Of a DNA stretch of 63,145 bases, positions 9,005-19,298 are shown one piece after another. Location: positions 1 through 63,145 of the forward strand of contig JAGVAO010000080.1 in NCBI GenBank assembly GCA_020060235.1, in the 5' to 3' direction. Position 1 is the stretch's first letter; the number at the start of each line of letters is the position of its first letter. Below the pieces are notes generated by a model. That model did no database searches. It was not told the DNA's origin and saw only the letters and a program-made list of their open reading frames with translations. The stretch comes from Anaerolineales bacterium (GTDB lineage Bacteria > Chloroflexota > Anaerolineae > Anaerolineales > Villigracilaceae). A program made the translations under genes and the position numbers.

Positions 9005-11043
9005 GGGTTCACCGGGCAAATTTGTAACACTTGCCGCATTTCCTGTATGGTCTCAGGGGGGAGACCAGGGGTACGATTCCAAATTGCGCATAAGTTTGGT
9101 CTGAGCAACGGCATTGATACAGCCACTTGCTGAGTCAATGTCTGAGCATCTTTTATTCGCCCCGTGCGGGCGTATGCTTCAACAAAAGGAAGATATTCGT
9201 AGGGGGCATCGGGAAGTAAAGGAATGGCAAATGCCTCGTCGCCGAGGCGGGCGACTTGCTCCCAATCGCCTTGCTGGCGGGCCAGGTCGGCTTTAAGGTA
9301 AGTGTAACACCAACCGTGCGCCGGCTCCGGGCCAAGAAAATCAGGAACAATTGCCGGGAAAGCGCCGCTTGTTGCTAGCGCCGGGTTGGAGAGGGGGGCA
9401 GCCTGGAGGGTTGGGTCAGGAATAAAGGGGAGTTTTGGTGCTGAAAGGTTTGCGGTATTTGTCAGATTGGGTAGGCTGAGTAAAATATCATCATATTGCG
9501 GATTAAAAATGCGGAGGCAGGCTGGAGGCGCAAAATGTGTCACTAGAATAGGGCTTGATTCATCTGAGACTGACTTTTGAATTTCCAGAAAATTGCCCGG
9601 CCAACGCGCTGATATAAATGAGTAGGAAGAAAAGTTTGGCAGTGCAGTATTGGCTGGAATATACATCCAATTGAGAAGAGCGGTCAGGGCTTCGTCATCA
9701 TTGTAATGGAAGGTATCAGTGTCTTCGGATACAACCACTGTGCCATTTAGTAGATTGGGAGCGCGCCAGGCCAATTGCCAGGCAAAATTTCTCTGAATCT
9801 TCCAGTCGTCTCTATATTGCTCAAGGACCTGAACCTGGTATCCAGCCGCAAAAGCAATTATCAACCCTGCTGCCATTGCACGCTGGCCTTCATTACGAAT
9901 TAACCAGAGCAAGCCAGCCAGGAACAATCCTACCAGCGGCATATAGGCAAGTGTGAAACGGTCTTCGGGGAAAGTGATTTGGATACTCAGGCCGGCGGCT
10001 AAAAATGGCAATCCTGCGAGAAGCATTCCGCCCAGGCCTGTCAGCACCCAATCAAGCGGCAAAGAGTCGGAATATTGAAGACGCGGCAAAATAAATAAAA
10101 TTCCAAAAAATGAAAATATAATTACCAAAAAATAAATCAGATTTAACAACAGCCCCCACTCGCTGAAGCGCGGCAGATTAATTATCTGGAGCCATGCGTC
10201 CCAGTTGACCTGCTTAAGCGCATCGAGTATCGAAGCAGTGAGATTTGCCAGGGTCTCAAGCGGAGACTGTTCAAGTCGGGAAAGAACGACAGGTGAATAA
10301 AGGGATTTTCCAAACAGGAAAAGTCTCCAATACACATACACCGCTAGCACCAGGGCATACGGCAGTTCGAACAAAACCGTCTTTTTGAGCCGCTCCCTCC
10401 AGGTGGGGGTGAAGCGGGAAAAAACCAGGAGCAGAAGCAGCGGGCGCATCAGTTCCAGCCCGACGAGGTACTCCATTGAAACAAGGTGCAAGCCTGAAAG
10501 CGTCAAAGAAGTAAAAAATAAACCCCAACCCATCTTCTCTTTTTGGATTGATTGGGTCATTAAGCCTAGAGAGAGAAAAAAAACAGCCTCGAAAACCCAA
10601 AAGAAATAATAGGTCATGGCTAGCGGCTGTTGGCTATAACCAGGGTACACCAGCATTATCGAAGATGCAAAAAAACCTTCGCCTCGCCGTTCCGGCCAAA
10701 GTGAACATAACAGCCACCAGAACGAAACTGCTGCCAGCCATCGTGTAAGCAGGCTGAACACTTGCCAGGAAAGCGGGTTGACTCCCAGTAACAACGTGAG
10801 AGGCGTTTCCATCCATCCGCGTATGGGGCTGGTGACATTGAATAATTCGATTAATCCCTGCGCGCCGACGTGTGTGCGTATCCATGCAAAGACCCAATCG
10901 TCCCAATAAAAACCTAGATGCGGCAAAAACGGGCCATAAACGACGGCCGTCAGCGCCAATAAAGCCAGAGGGGAGGCCCAGGAGGGGAGTTTGCTGTAAG
11001 TGGGGATGCGCATTTGTTTTTGCGAAATAATATCTTGCGCCAT
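9001..11043 (-). CDS. Large multi-TM membrane protein with C-terminal helical repeat region (putative glycan-related)
   Basis: Many hydrophobic segments; C-terminal WEQVARLGDEAF...EAYARTGRIKDAQTL. Confidence 0.6.
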   Translation of the reverse strand: MAQDIISQKQMRIPTYSKLPSWASPLALLALTAVVYGPFLPHLGFYWDDWVFAWIRTHVGAQGLIELFNVTSPIRGWMETPLTLLLGVNPLSWQVFSLLTRWLAAVSFWWLLCSLWPERRGEGFFASSIMLVYPGYSQQPLAMTYYFFWVFEAVFFLSLGLMTQSIQKEKMGWGLFFTSLTLSGLHLVSMEYLVGLELMRPLLLLLVFSRFTPTWRERLKKTVLFELPYALVLAVYVYWRLFLFGKSLYSPVVLSRLEQSPLETLANLTASILDALKQVNWDAWLQIINLPRFSEWGLLLNLIYFLVIIFSFFGILFILPRLQYSDSLPLDWVLTGLGGMLLAGLPFLAAGLSIQITFPEDRFTLAYMPLVGLFLAGLLWLIRNEGQRAMAAGLIIAFAAGYQVQVLEQYRDDWKIQRNFAWQLAWRAPNLLNGTVVVSEDTDTFHYNDDEALTALLNWMYIPANTALPNFSSYSFISARWPGNFLEIQKSVSDESSPILVTHFAPPACLRIFNPQYDDILLSLPNLTNTANLSAPKLPFIPDPTLQAAPLSNPALATSGAFPAIVPDFLGPEPAHGWCYTYLKADLARQQGDWEQVARLGDEAFAIPLLPDAPYEYLPFVEAYARTGRIKDAQTLTQQVAVSMPLLRPNLCAIWNRTPGLPPETIQEMRQVLQICPVNP

Positions 11044-11046
11044 AAT

Positions 11047-12102
11047 TTACCGTTTGGCGTAATTTTTTTCCAACCAGGCAGTGTACCCTTCGTCGCCCAG
11101 TACCGATTTGACCCAATCCTGGTTTTCAAGATACCACTCGACTGTGGCGCGCAGACCGCTTTCGATGTCGTGGCGCGGCACCCAACCGAGTTCGGCGCGG
11201 ATTTTGGTGATATCCATATCGTAGCGGCGGTCGTGGCCGGGCCGGTCGGGCACGTGGGTCATCAGGCGCGTGTGCGGCGCACCGTCCGGGCGTAATTCGT
11301 CCAAAATCGAGCAAATTTCGCGCACCAGGTCGATGTTATAGGGCTGGTTGCCGCCACCCACATTGTAGGTTTCACCGACTTTCCCGTTTTTGACGACCAG
11401 GTAAATCGCTTCGCAATGGTCTTCGACATACAGCCAGTCGCGGATTTGCTTTCCGTCGCCATAAATTGGCAGCGGTTTACCCAGGGTGGCATTCAGCACC
11501 ATCAGCGGGATAAGTTTTTCGGGGAACTGGAACGGCCCATAATTATTCGAGCAATTGGTGATGCTGACTGGCAGCCCGTAGGTGTGATAATAAGCGCGGA
11601 CAAGGTGGTCTGATGCGGCCTTGCTGGCTGAGTAGGGGGAACGCGGGTCGTAGGGTGTGGACTCGATAAAAGCCGGGTCATTGGGAGCGAGCGACCCGAA
11701 AACTTCATCGGTGGAAACGTGGTGGAATCTACGCCCGGAGGGTTCTCCCGCCCAGGCGGCGCGGGCAGCCTCGAGCAGCGTAAATGTGCCGATGACGTTG
11801 GTCTGCACAAAAGCACCCGGCCCGTGAATCGAGCGGTCGACGTGCGATTCTGCGGCAAAGTGGATGACCGTGTCGATGGCGTGTTCCGTCATCAGGCGGC
11901 CAACCAACTCCGCGTCGCAAATATCACCTTGAATGAAGCTGTGGCGTGCAGGGTCGGGCAGGTCATGCAGATTTTCGAGCGACCCGGCGTAGGTCAGCGC
12001 ATCGAGGTTATAAATCCGCGCTTCAGGTTCGGCCTTAAGCAAGTAACGAACAAAGTTTGCGCCGATAAACCCCGCGCCGCCGGTGATGAGGATGTTTTTC
12101 AT
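11047..12102 (-). CDS. rmlB: dTDP-glucose 4,6-dehydratase
   Basis: [20 protein letters not shown]...[11 protein letters not shown]...[15 protein letters not shown]. Confidence 0.95.
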   Translation of the reverse strand: MKNILITGGAGFIGANFVRYLLKAEPEARIYNLDALTYAGSLENLHDLPDPARHSFIQGDICDAELVGRLMTEHAIDTVIHFAAESHVDRSIHGPGAFVQTNVIGTFTLLEAARAAWAGEPSGRRFHHVSTDEVFGSLAPNDPAFIESTPYDPRSPYSASKAASDHLVRAYYHTYGLPVSITNCSNNYGPFQFPEKLIPLMVLNATLGKPLPIYGDGKQIRDWLYVEDHCEAIYLVVKNGKVGETYNVGGGNQPYNIDLVREICSILDELRPDGAPHTRLMTHVPDRPGHDRRYDMDITKIRAELGWVPRHDIESGLRATVEWYLENQDWVKSVLGDEGYTAWLEKNYAKR

Positions 12103-12115
12103 CAGTTAACACTCC

Positions 12116-13255
12116 CTAAAACACAAATTTCTTAATCGTATCAATCACCAACTCCTGGTCAGCCGATGTCAGGTCATTATAAAACGGCAGGCGCACCAGG
12201 CGGTCGCTGACCGATTCGGTCACAGGACAGCCGCCAGGCTGGCCGCCGAAATTTAATCCCATATCCGACAGATGGAGGGGCAAATAGTGGAATACGGCGT
12301 ACACGCCGCGCTCACGCAGGTGCTGGATGAAGCGTTGGCGGGTATCGAGGTCGGGTAGGAGCAGGTAGAACATGTGCCAGGCCTGTTCGACATGCGCGGG
12401 GACAAAGGGCAGGCTGACTCCGTGTTCCCGCGCCCAATCGACGAGCCCCGTCTGATACATTTCCCAAACCCGCTGACGGTGGGTCTGGATTTTCTCGCGC
12501 ATTTCCAACTGCCCAAACAGGAAAGCCGCCAGCACATCGGAGGGCAGGTATGAGGAGCCGACATCGACCCAGGTGTATTTATCGACCTGCCCGCGAAAGA
12601 AGCGGCTGCGGTTGGTGCCTTTCTCGCGGATGATTTCGGCCCGCTCGATGTATTTTTCATCGTTGATGAGCAGCGCGCCGCCCTCGCCACACGAGAAGTT
12701 CTTGGTCTCGTGGAAACTCTGCGAGGCCATCACCCCAAACGTGCCGAGTAATTTCCCTTTATATTTGCCGAACAAACCGTGCGCATTGTCCTCGACGACT
12801 GGGACGCCGTGTCGATTGGCAATCTCCAGGATAACATCCATTTCACAGCCCACCCCGGCATAATGCACCGGGACGATGGCCTTCGTCTTGGGCGTGATGA
12901 GGGCTTCCAGTTTCGTTTCGTCCAGGTTCAATGTGTCGTGGCGGATGTCGGCAAAGACCGGTTTCGCGCCGCGCAGCACGAAGGCGTTGACGGTCGAGAC
13001 AAACGTAAAATCGGGCAGGATGATTTCGTCGCCGGGCTGGATGTCGAGCAGGAGCGCCATCATTTCGAGGGCGTGGGTGCAGTTGGTGGTCAGTAGGGCT
13101 TTCGGCACGCCCAGGGCCTGCTCGAGATAGGCATGACACTTTTTGGTGAATGCGCCATCGCCCGAAATATGTCCGTTGCGAAAGGCTTCGCTGACATATT
13201 CCAGTTCGCGCCCAACCAGGACGGGATGATTGAAATCAATCGAGCGTAGGGTCAT
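12116..13255 (-). CDS. DegT/DnrJ/EryC1/StrS aminotransferase, WecE-like
   Basis: NGHISGDGAFTKKCHAYLEQALG...LTTNCTHALEM...FHETKNFSCGEGGALLIND. Confidence 0.9.
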   Translation of the reverse strand: MTLRSIDFNHPVLVGRELEYVSEAFRNGHISGDGAFTKKCHAYLEQALGVPKALLTTNCTHALEMMALLLDIQPGDEIILPDFTFVSTVNAFVLRGAKPVFADIRHDTLNLDETKLEALITPKTKAIVPVHYAGVGCEMDVILEIANRHGVPVVEDNAHGLFGKYKGKLLGTFGVMASQSFHETKNFSCGEGGALLINDEKYIERAEIIREKGTNRSRFFRGQVDKYTWVDVGSSYLPSDVLAAFLFGQLEMREKIQTHRQRVWEMYQTGLVDWAREHGVSLPFVPAHVEQAWHMFYLLLPDLDTRQRFIQHLRERGVYAVFHYLPLHLSDMGLNFGGQPGGCPVTESVSDRLVRLPFYNDLTSADQELVIDTIKKFVF

Positions 13256-13949
13256 TCGCTTGTCCGGTGATGTACCCCAGCGCGTCCGGCCCGGCCATAA
13301 AAAGCAGGTCGAGAATGCTCACAAACGGGTCGTAAGGCGGGTAGAGTTGCGGATATTTGGGGTAATTGTATTCCATATATTCGAGGGAAATGCCAACCTG
13401 GGCGAATTTTTCGGGTTCGATGTAATCTTTGGCAGAAGGGCCACTGATGTAGTGCGTCGCGCTTACTTTTTGCAGGACACTAATCAGCCGGTCGGTCTTT
13501 TCGCCGGTTACGTCCAGTTCCGAAGAGCGCATGAATCGGGTGTGATGAATGCCCAATTCGCGGGTCAAGGCAATCGTGAAGTCGATGATGAAATCAGCCA
13601 GGAACTCGTCACGGCGCCGGTAGAACGCTTCCAGCAGGGGCAGGGAACGTTCAAAAAACGGAGCCTTGCGATAGTTGTGCTGTAAGGTCAGGAAGTGGTC
13701 CTTGCTCCAGTCCGAATCCCACGAAATCCGAATCTGGTTAATCGGAATCCGGTCGATTTGCGCACCCCGGCTGTGAACAGGGATGGTCAACCACTTCTTG
13801 CCGTTGGCGGTCTTAATCTGGTTGCGGTTGCGCCAGCCGCGCTTGTCGTACTGGACATCGTCGTAAAAAACGAACAGGTCGGCGCGGCGAACCTGGTCGA
13901 AAAACCCGCGCCAGGGGATGTAGGAGGGCTGCAAAATGACGACGTTCAC
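13236..13949 (-). CDS. WbqC family protein
   Basis: MNVVILQPSYIPWRGFFDQVRRADLFVFYDDVQYDKRGWRNRNQIKT. Confidence 0.92.
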   Translation of the reverse strand: MNVVILQPSYIPWRGFFDQVRRADLFVFYDDVQYDKRGWRNRNQIKTANGKKWLTIPVHSRGAQIDRIPINQIRISWDSDWSKDHFLTLQHNYRKAPFFERSLPLLEAFYRRRDEFLADFIIDFTIALTRELGIHHTRFMRSSELDVTGEKTDRLISVLQKVSATHYISGPSAKDYIEPEKFAQVGISLEYMEYNYPKYPQLYPPYDPFVSILDLLFMAGPDALGYITGQANDPTLD

Positions 13950-13952
13950 GAT

Positions 13953-14291
13953 TTAGCCCCGACTGGCGACAATCATCCCGGCGATGATGAGAATCATGCC
14001 GATGATTTTGGGCGCTGTAATCGCCTCGCGGAACAGGAGCGCGCTGAACGCCAGCACCAGCACGTACGAGAGCGTGGTGAACGGGTAGGCGTGACTCAAG
14101 TCAAGGGTGCGCAGGGCCAGCCACCAGAACAGCGAAGCCAGGAAGGCTGAGCCGTAACTGGCGATTATCCAGGGGTTGAGCGCCACGCGCACCATGAACC
14201 AAAAGCGCTCGGCCAGGCCTTCGGGCATGGCTTCGATAACCCCGGCCTGCCATTTGAAGACGACTTGGCCGAAGACGGTCAGCAAAATCAT
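13953..14291 (-). CDS. EamA/SMR-like small transporter (ArnE/F-like)
   Basis: Four-TM, 112 aa; AFSALLFREAITAPKIIGMILIIAGMIV. Confidence 0.75.
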   Translation of the reverse strand: MILLTVFGQVVFKWQAGVIEAMPEGLAERFWFMVRVALNPWIIASYGSAFLASLFWWLALRTLDLSHAYPFTTLSYVLVLAFSALLFREAITAPKIIGMILIIAGMIVASRG

Positions 14292-14326
14292 GATGAGAAT
14301 GTAAACGTAAGCGATGACACACCTGC

Positions 14327-14959
14327 CTATAGACGCACCAGAATTGTCCAGTCATACAAATTGTAATCATGTAGCAGGGCCACATTGCGCGAGAAGTTGC
14401 GCTTGCAGTAATCGAAGAAATAGAGCGAATCACCGTAATACAGGTCGGGGCGCTGGGCCATGCGGTCGGCGTCGGAGTAGCTGGTCAGCATATTGAACGA
14501 GAAGCCTTTGCGGCTCAACCCGGCGATTTTGCCGAGCGTTTCAAGGATGAGCGTCTGCCAGGCCTCGCCATCGGCGGCGAATTTGATGTTAAACACGCCG
14601 CAGGCGATGGTGTAATCGGCGGGGGTCAGGTCGGCTTCGTTGGCGAAGTATTTCCAGTCCGTTCCGGCGGGTTTCTGTTGGATGGCGTGATTAATCATCG
14701 CTTCTGAAATATCGAAGCCTTGGTACTCGAACTGGTAGCCTTTTTCACGCATGTAATGGGCCAGCGCGCCGTAGCCGCAGCCATAATCTATCAGTGAAAA
14801 CGGCTGTTCGACCGGCGGCAAAATCTTCATCAACTGGTCGAAGCGCACAAACTGCGATTCGGGCGAGTTGTAATCGGCGCCTTGCGGGTTGGGGCCAAGA
14901 CGGTTGACTTTGTCGCTGAAAAATTTCTCGACATCGCGCAGCAAGTCGTCATTGGGCAT
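14327..14959 (-). CDS. SAM-dependent class I methyltransferase
   Basis: FSLIDYGCGYGALAHYMREKGYQFEYQGFDIS. Confidence 0.85.
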   Translation of the reverse strand: MPNDDLLRDVEKFFSDKVNRLGPNPQGADYNSPESQFVRFDQLMKILPPVEQPFSLIDYGCGYGALAHYMREKGYQFEYQGFDISEAMINHAIQQKPAGTDWKYFANEADLTPADYTIACGVFNIKFAADGEAWQTLILETLGKIAGLSRKGFSFNMLTSYSDADRMAQRPDLYYGDSLYFFDYCKRNFSRNVALLHDYNLYDWTILVRL

Positions 14960-15911
14960 GGGGTTTCTCCGATTGGTAGATTTGTCGAACGATGGTATAC
15001 GGGCGGTGTTTGGTCTCGGTAAAAATCACCGAAAGGTAAATGGCTATCACGCCCAGGCAGAAAATGGTCAGCCCGCCCAGGAACCAGATAGACAGGGCCA
15101 GGGTGGTGAAACCGCTGGGCGGGGTCCCTACGAAAAAATAAACGTACATGATGTATAGGAAGTACAGGAACGACAACCCCAGGATAAACACCCCGGTCGC
15201 GGCGATGTAAAGCAAGGGCCGGTTGCTGAAGGCAGTAATGGCGCGAATCATCAGGGAGATTTTGCGACGCAGGCTGTAAGTGGTGGTCGGCTTGCTGTGC
15301 TTATGCACCGTCACCGGAACCTGCTCGAAGCCGGTAATCGTCCACAGCCCGCTGATGTCGAGTTCACTCTCGCGGTGCAGGAGCAGCGCGTCCACATAGC
15401 GACGGGTCATCAGGCGCGCCATCAGCAAATTGGCCGGGATTTTCTGCGAGGAAAGTGCGTTGAACATGCGGTAATACAGGTCGCCGCTCAAACGCTCGAA
15501 AAAGCCGCCCTTTCGGGTATCCTGCACGCCATAAACCACGTCGGCGCGCGGGTGCTTTTGCATTTCATTATAAAAACCCAGCACCAGTTCCGGCTCTTCT
15601 TCCAGGTCAACGTCAATCAGGAACACCAGGTCGCCAGTAGCGTGCATTAGCCCGGTCATGGCGGCTTTGTGATGACCAAAATTGCGCGAAAGGTCGACCA
15701 CCTTGACGCGTGGGTCGCGTTCCGCCAGGCGCACGGCCACATCCAATGCGTCATCCGGTGAGCCGTCGTTGACAAAGATGAACTCCAGGCTGTCGGTTCT
15801 CTCGCTTTCACTCGGGATAAGAATCGAATCGCAGGCGGCGCAAGTCCGCTCGTAGAATTGCTGGATGTAAGGAGACGAATAGTAAAGTGTCGTGACGATG
15901 GAAAGTTTCAT
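14949..15911 (-). CDS. Family 2 glycosyltransferase (GtrB/DPM1-like)
   Basis: MKLSIVTTLYYSSPYIQQFYERT...VFLIDVDLEEEPEL; two C-terminal TM segments. Confidence 0.9.
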   Translation of the reverse strand: MKLSIVTTLYYSSPYIQQFYERTCAACDSILIPSESERTDSLEFIFVNDGSPDDALDVAVRLAERDPRVKVVDLSRNFGHHKAAMTGLMHATGDLVFLIDVDLEEEPELVLGFYNEMQKHPRADVVYGVQDTRKGGFFERLSGDLYYRMFNALSSQKIPANLLMARLMTRRYVDALLLHRESELDISGLWTITGFEQVPVTVHKHSKPTTTYSLRRKISLMIRAITAFSNRPLLYIAATGVFILGLSFLYFLYIMYVYFFVGTPPSGFTTLALSIWFLGGLTIFCLGVIAIYLSVIFTETKHRPYTIVRQIYQSEKPHAQ

Positions 15912-15953
15912 ACGTTGGCCCTGGTGCGGGGCAATTTTACCCCATCCCACCCG

Positions 15954-15983
15954 AAAAAGACCCCCGGCTTTTAACCGGGGGTC
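15954..15983 (-). terminator. Intrinsic terminator downstream of glpD
   Basis: GACCCCCGG/CCGGGGGTC stem with A5 at 15954-15958 (U5 on minus strand). Confidence 0.8.
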
Positions 15984-15996
15984 TGGGGATGGATTT

Positions 15997-17667
15997 TTAC
16001 AACACTACACCATGATACTCTTTCAGGATACCGAGCGTTCTCTCCACTTCGGCCTCCACCTGCTGCGGACTCCAGCCGAGGCTGGCTCCCATTATCGCGG
16101 CAATTTCCTCTACGACAGGCCTGGTCACGTTCCCCAGCCAGGCCAGGGTCGAGCGGCGGATGAGGATGTCGTCAATGCGGACTGCTTTTTCGCGCTCGAC
16201 CAGAAAGCGCACCTCGCCCACCGTCCAACCGGGCAGGGACTTAGTCGGTTCGGCGCTGGTTTCTTTAATAAAACGGGCAATCTCCAGCGCGCGCGTGCCG
16301 TAGCGCTCGAACAGGTGTTTTAGAATGAGGTTGTCCAACCCGGTTTCTTCGCCGATTTTTTTGATGTACTCGATTTGCGCCAGGCTGATAGCAGGATACT
16401 CCGCCCCGCCACCGATGGGCGTCTTGAGCGTATCGGCCCGGCGGGATTTGCCCAGAAAGGCCAGCACTTTATCCGTCACCTGCTCGCCGAAGGCGCGGTA
16501 ACTTGTCCACTTGCCGCCGACCAGCGACAGGACGGGGATGTTCCCGGCCTTGTCTTCCTTGATGCTGTGGTCGCGGGTGATTTGCCCGGTGGTTTTGGCC
16601 TGCATGTATTCGAGCGGGCGCACGCCGGAAAAGCGGAAAACGATATGTTCCTGGCTGACTTTAATCGCCGGGAAGACGCGCGAGACCAGGTCGATGAAAT
16701 ATTGCTCTTCTTCGGGGGTACAGCGCGCCTCGTCAGGGTCTTGAATCGGGAGGTCGGAGGTGCCAATGATGACCTTGTCATAGAACGGGAAAATCAGGAC
16801 GATGCGGCCATCCTTGTTCTCGAAGAAGAACTCGTTCTTGCCAATGGCTTCACGCAGTTCAAGATGGTCGAGAACCAGGTGTGAGCCTTTCGTCCCACCG
16901 ATATAGCGGTCGGAGACGCCAAATGTGCGGTTAATCAGGTCAACCCACGGCCCGGCGGCGTTGATGATTATCTTCGGTTGAATGTTGAAGGTTGAATGCG
17001 TGAGTTCGTCGCGCAAAGTGACCGAGTCGCCTTCTGCGCCAACAAAGGAGACATAGTTCAGGGCCTTGCCGCCGTCTTTTTCGCCATCCAGCAGCAGTTC
17101 GACGGTGTAGCGTTCCGGGCTGAGAATCTGGCCGTCGTAATAGGTGGCTGTGAACTTGATGTCCTGTGCCAGTTTGGGGTATTTCTCCAGCGATTTGGCG
17201 CGTCCCTCGAACTTGTGCGGCGGGACGGTTTTCTGGGCGCGGGTGAAGGCGTCATAGAAAATCAGGCCGACTTTGATGACCAGCGCGCCGCGCTCGGCGG
17301 GTTTGTCGAGCAGGTTCAGGAATTTGAAGGGCGCGTTCAGCAGGCCGGAGAACAACTTGAACATCGGTACAACGGTCGGGAGGGGCTTGACCAGGTGCGG
17401 GGCGTTCTCAATCATGCGGTTGCGCTCCTGCACGGCCTCGCGGACGAGACGGAATTCGCCGTTTTCGAGGTAGCGGATGCCGCCATGCGCCATGTGCGAG
17501 GAGGCCGCCGATGCGCCAGAGCAGAAATCGCCCCGGTCAATGATTAACACGTCCGCGCCGTTGAGCGCCAGGTCGCGGAAGGTGCCGACGCCGTTGATGC
17601 CCGCGCCGACGATGAGAATATCGGGAGATTGAGTTTTGATGGAGGAGAGAAGTTCGGTTCGATTCAT
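15997..17667 (-). CDS. glpD: FAD-dependent glycerol-3-phosphate dehydrogenase
   Basis: PDILIVGAGINGVGTFRDLALNGADVLIIDRGDFCSGASAASSHMAHGGIRYLE. Confidence 0.93.
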   Translation of the reverse strand: MNRTELLSSIKTQSPDILIVGAGINGVGTFRDLALNGADVLIIDRGDFCSGASAASSHMAHGGIRYLENGEFRLVREAVQERNRMIENAPHLVKPLPTVVPMFKLFSGLLNAPFKFLNLLDKPAERGALVIKVGLIFYDAFTRAQKTVPPHKFEGRAKSLEKYPKLAQDIKFTATYYDGQILSPERYTVELLLDGEKDGGKALNYVSFVGAEGDSVTLRDELTHSTFNIQPKIIINAAGPWVDLINRTFGVSDRYIGGTKGSHLVLDHLELREAIGKNEFFFENKDGRIVLIFPFYDKVIIGTSDLPIQDPDEARCTPEEEQYFIDLVSRVFPAIKVSQEHIVFRFSGVRPLEYMQAKTTGQITRDHSIKEDKAGNIPVLSLVGGKWTSYRAFGEQVTDKVLAFLGKSRRADTLKTPIGGGAEYPAISLAQIEYIKKIGEETGLDNLILKHLFERYGTRALEIARFIKETSAEPTKSLPGWTVGEVRFLVEREKAVRIDDILIRRSTLAWLGNVTRPVVEEIAAIMGASLGWSPQQVEAEVERTLGILKEYHGVVL

Positions 17668-17999
17668 ATGGCCATTTTCTATTGGTTGTTTTTGGTTGTC
17701 AGTGTGCCAGTCGGCGCGCTTATTGTACGCCAAAGAAGTCAAAATTGGCATGGAACCATTGGGATTTCACAAATTTTCTCATCCAATCTTGACAGATTAT
17801 GCTATAATCATGGAAATTCCCCGTGTCTTTGACAACCTGCTTACTCATCCCCGGTGTTGGGGCCAGTTGGATGATAAGCCTGATATTTGATGAACTCTCG
17901 AAAAACCTTCAAAACCTAACTCGTTGACAGCGTCTTGCCTGGCAGGGCGTCTTTTTCCATTCCATCTCCCCATTTCCCAAACCACATTGAGACAATCAC

Positions 18000-19277
18000 A
18001 TGAACATTCTAGAACTTGAAAACAAGCCCCTGGCGGAGCTGCGCGATATGGCCGTCAGGGATTTTGGCATTCAAAATGCCAACCGCCTGAAGAAGGAATC
18101 CCTGATTATCCGTCTTCGGCAGGAGGAAGCGGCCCGCGAAGGCCTGGAGATTCGCGGCGGCATCCTCGAAATTATGGACGAAGGCATTGGCTTCCTGCGT
18201 TCGGCCCGCTACAGCATCAGCGAGGAGGATGTCTACGTCTCGCAGGCTCAGTTGCGGCGCTACGACCTGCGCTCCGGTGACCTGATTATCGGTCACGTTC
18301 GTCCGCCGCGCGATTCGGAGCGTCACTGGGGCTTGCTCAAGGTCGAGTCCATCAACGGCGTCGAGCCGGAGGAGGCCCGCCGCCGGGTCAAGTTCGAGCA
18401 CCTGACCCCCATTTTCCCCGAGCAGCGCTTCGACCTGGAAACGCGCGGCGATGTCCTCTCGACCCGCATCATCAACCTGATTGCCCCGATTGGCCGCGGC
18501 CAGCGCGGCCTGATTGTCTCGCCGCCGAAAACGGGGAAAACCACCATCCTGAAACAAATCGCCAATGCGATTTCGACCCAATATCCCGATGTACACCTGA
18601 TTGTAGCCCTGATTGGGGAGCGCCCCGAAGAAGTCACCGACATGGACCGCTCGGTGGACGCCGATGTGGTTGCCTCGACCTTCGACGAGCCGGTTACGGC
18701 CCACGTCCGTGCGGCGGAAATTGCCCTCGAGCGCGCCAAAAGGCTGGTCGAAATTGGCCGCCATGTTGTCATCCTGATGGATTCGATTACCCGCCTTGCG
18801 CGCGCTTACAACCTGACGGTTAATCCCTCGGGACGCACCCTGTCCGGTGGTATGGACCCCTCGGCGCTGTACCCGCCCAAGCATTTCTTCGGGGCGGCGC
18901 GTAACATCGAAGAGGGCGGCTCTTTGACCATCATCGCCACCTGCCTGGTCGATACCGGCTCGCGCCTCGACGATGTTGTTTACGAAGAGTTTAAGGGCAC
19001 CGGTAACATGGAACTGCACCTTTCGCGTAAATTGCAGGAGCGGCGCATCTTCCCGGCGGTCGATATCGAACGTTCCTCAACCCGCCGCGACGACCTGTTG
19101 CTTGGCCCCGACCTGTTGCAGCGCGCCTGGCTGATGCGGCGCATGTACATCCAGATGATTTCTTCGCCTCCCGGCGGCGCGGGCATGGACCAGGCGGTTG
19201 CCACCGAGGCGATTATCAATCGTATGGTGAAGACCCGCAACAACATGGAATTCCTCGAAACTCTTACCGATATGTAG
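18000..19277 (+). CDS. rho: Transcription termination factor Rho
   Basis: ELRDMAVRDFGI; GRGQRGLIVSPPKTGKTTILKQIANAI; MDSITRLARAYN. Confidence 0.97.
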   Translation: MNILELENKPLAELRDMAVRDFGIQNANRLKKESLIIRLRQEEAAREGLEIRGGILEIMDEGIGFLRSARYSISEEDVYVSQAQLRRYDLRSGDLIIGHVRPPRDSERHWGLLKVESINGVEPEEARRRVKFEHLTPIFPEQRFDLETRGDVLSTRIINLIAPIGRGQRGLIVSPPKTGKTTILKQIANAISTQYPDVHLIVALIGERPEEVTDMDRSVDADVVASTFDEPVTAHVRAAEIALERAKRLVEIGRHVVILMDSITRLARAYNLTVNPSGRTLSGGMDPSALYPPKHFFGAARNIEEGGSLTIIATCLVDTGSRLDDVVYEEFKGTGNMELHLSRKLQERRIFPAVDIERSSTRRDDLLLGPDLLQRAWLMRRMYIQMISSPPGGAGMDQAVATEAIINRMVKTRNNMEFLETLTDM

Positions 19278-19298
19278 TTTGGTATAATTTTTAGCGGT

